This document shows positions 7,320 to 7,823 of a stretch of 7,823 nucleotides of DNA, piece by piece; the stretch's first letter is position 1, and the number at the start of each line of letters is the position of its first letter. The notes under the pieces were generated by a model, which was given only the letters and a program-made list of their open reading frames with translations, was not told where the DNA came from and did not search any database. The DNA is from an uncultured Chitinophagaceae bacterium (GTDB lineage Bacteria; Bacteroidota; Bacteroidia; Chitinophagales; Chitinophagaceae): assembly GCA_946885665.1 (NCBI GenBank), contig CAMPGT010000190.1, forward strand, positions 1-7,823. Reading direction: 5' to 3'. The position numbers and the translations under genes are program-made.

Positions 7320-7338
7320 TCATCTTGCACTCGCCAAA
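7308..7338 (-). promoter_or_regulatory. arsR promoter, Bacteroidota type
   Basis: On the - strand TTTG (7338-7335) is followed by 19 bases and TAATATTG (7315-7308), which differs from the -7 consensus TAnnTTTG at one base. The spacing is the expected one. Transcription would begin near 7304-7300, just before the ATG at 7299, so the mRNA would be almost leaderless. The operator palindrome covers the -7 element. Confidence 0.55.
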
Positions 7339-7344
7339 AAAAAG

Positions 7345-7371
7345 TTGAGCCCGGCTTTATTCGTACCTTTG
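7345..7371 (+). promoter_or_regulatory. Divergent promoter-like site reading towards the tRNA
   Basis: TACCTTTG at 7364-7371 is an exact match to TAnnTTTG on the + strand. The nearest -33-like TTG is at 7345-7347, 16 bases away, which is slightly short. Transcription would begin near 7376 and could carry the small ORF at 7399 and perhaps the tRNA. It lies back to back with the arsR promoter. Confidence 0.4.
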
Positions 7372-7398
7372 TGGCTCAAATCGTTTTGTGATGCTGAG

Positions 7399-7500
7399 AT
7401 GGTTATGGAAATTCGCGAAAAAAATCTTCCTCCGCAAGAAGGCATGCTGCCAGTAGCGACGGGCCAAAATCCTTTTGGAACGGAACATTCAAAATTGTAA
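7399..7500 (+). CDS. Possible small protein of 33 residues, function unknown
   Basis: I do not recognise this ORF. It starts at ATG 7399 (or the in-frame ATG at 7405, giving 31 residues), about 20 bases after the expected start of transcription from the site at 7345-7371, and ends with TAA at 7498-7500. The product is hydrophilic, starts MVMEIREKNLPP and ends GQNPFGTEHSKL, with no signal peptide, membrane segment or cysteine. Codon choice looks ordinary for a protein-coding stretch. Against it: its 3' end overlaps the promoter-like site of the tRNA gene, and it is short enough to arise by chance. It could be a real small protein, a leader peptide, or noise. Confidence 0.3.
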   Translation: MVMEIREKNLPPQEGMLPVATGQNPFGTEHSKL

Positions 7501-7505
7501 TATTG
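7474..7505 (+). promoter_or_regulatory. Likely tRNA-Leu promoter
   Basis: TTTG (7474-7477), 20 bases, then TAATATTG (7498-7505), one base off the TAnnTTTG consensus. Transcription would start near 7510, about a dozen bases before the mature tRNA. The -7 element is the same octamer as in the arsR promoter, and ATTGTAATATTGC (7494-7506) is identical over 13 bases to part of the arsM operator candidate, but the other half of the palindrome is missing. Confidence 0.5.
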
Positions 7506-7521
7506 CCTCCCTTTTAATGAG

Positions 7522-7608
7522 GCCCAGATGGCGGAACTGGTAGACGCGTCAGACTCAAAATCTGGTATCAGCAATGATGTGCAGGTTCGATTCCTGTTCT
7601 GGGCACCA
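7522..7608 (+). tRNA. tRNA-Leu, anticodon CAA
   Basis: The sequence folds as a complete class II tRNA. Acceptor stem GCCCAGA (7522-7528) pairs with TCTGGGC (7598-7604). The D stem is GCG/CGC (7531-7533/7545-7547) with GG in the loop. The anticodon stem is TCAGA/TCTGG (7549-7553/7561-7565) around the loop CTCAAAA, which puts anticodon CAA at 7556-7558 and reads codon UUG. A long variable arm has the hairpin ATCA-GCAA-TGAT (7567-7578). The T arm is GCAGG-TTCGATT-CCTGT (7581-7597). The discriminator is A7605 and the CCA end is encoded (7606-7608). The long variable arm and discriminator A agree with leucine. Confidence 0.97.
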
Positions 7609-7710
7609 CACGATTAAGGCAGAATAGTCATTAAACTTCCTGGCTGTTTTGATCATCTCAAATCGAAAAAGTATCGATCATTAAGGCCGTGGAATCTATC
7701 CCGGCGCTGC

Positions 7711-7743
7711 AGGTTATACATCTCACGGTTTATAACCTTTTTT
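7711..7743 (+). terminator. Possible factor-independent terminator downstream of tRNA-Leu
   Basis: AGGTTATA (7711-7718) and TATAACCT (7731-7738) form a perfect 8-bp inverted repeat with a 12-base loop, followed directly by a T-run to 7743. The orientation suits transcripts coming from the tRNA, about 100 bases upstream. The stem is A/T-rich and the loop is large, so it would be weak. Confidence 0.4.
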
Positions 7744-7823
7744 ATTGCCGTAAAATAATGGCGGAATTCGCGCTCGCGAGAAATATCGATTTTTTTATAT
7801 TACCTTTCTAAGCAGAATTTATA

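Noticed and set aside
7320..7574. An 84-residue ORF on the - strand covering part of the tRNA
   Set aside because: It runs through the tRNA-Leu gene and the arsR promoter in antisense and shows no family features.
7522..7608. tRNA-Leu as an attachment site of a genomic island holding the ars genes
   Set aside because: An element inserted at the tRNA 3' end would lie to the right of it, whereas the ars genes lie on the 5' side. I found no second copy of the tRNA 3' end and no integrase in the window.
7758..7811. A 17-codon ORF after the possible terminator
   Set aside because: Too short, with no promoter of its own and no recognisable sequence.

Overview
The window looks like chromosomal DNA from a member of the Bacteroidota, most likely the Chitinophagaceae or a close relative. 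Three things point there. The protein types are typical: a long FtsX/MacB-type permease with two cores, a secreted CBM9-like protein, and a macroglobulin/TonB-plug hybrid without a barrel. Recognisable Shine-Dalgarno sequences are missing before the starts, which are A/T-rich instead. Several promoter-like sites fit the Bacteroidota pattern TTTG, about 19-20 bases, TAnnTTTG. This assignment is an inference from reading, not from a search.

Left part, + strand (1-3199): the 3' portion of an ABC-transporter permease gene whose beginning lies outside the window; a promoter-like site; a secreted CBM9-fold protein; and, 16 bases after it, a 66-residue ORF resembling only the C-terminal tail of Rpn/PD-(D/E)XK 'transposase' proteins. 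These meet, tail to tail, genes on the - strand.

Middle and right part, - strand (3220-7299), read from right to left: arsR (metalloid-sensing repressor), arsM (arsenite S-adenosylmethionine methyltransferase), arsC (thioredoxin-type arsenate reductase), then a 773-residue secreted protein with macroglobulin-like and TonB-plug-like domains. arsC and arsM form a logical two-step path: arsenate is reduced to arsenite, which is then methylated. No arsenite efflux gene (arsB or acr3) is present in the window. Two near-identical 16-bp near-palindromes, one just upstream of the preferred arsR start and one before arsM, are good candidates for ArsR operators. The one at arsR overlaps a promoter-like element and implies that arsR starts at an internal ATG with an almost leaderless mRNA.

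Far right, + strand (7345-7823): a divergent promoter-like site, a possible 33-residue small ORF, a well-formed tRNA-Leu(CAA) gene with its own promoter-like site and an encoded CCA end, and a weak hairpin plus T-run that may be a terminator. I see no convincing gene in the last 215 bases, only a trivial 17-codon ORF at 7758-7811.

I found no insertion sequence, CRISPR array, rRNA or replication origin. The most interesting items are the efflux-free ars cluster with its paired operator sites, the stand-alone Rpn-like tail, the non-ATG start of the macroglobulin/plug gene, and the unassigned small ORF next to the tRNA.
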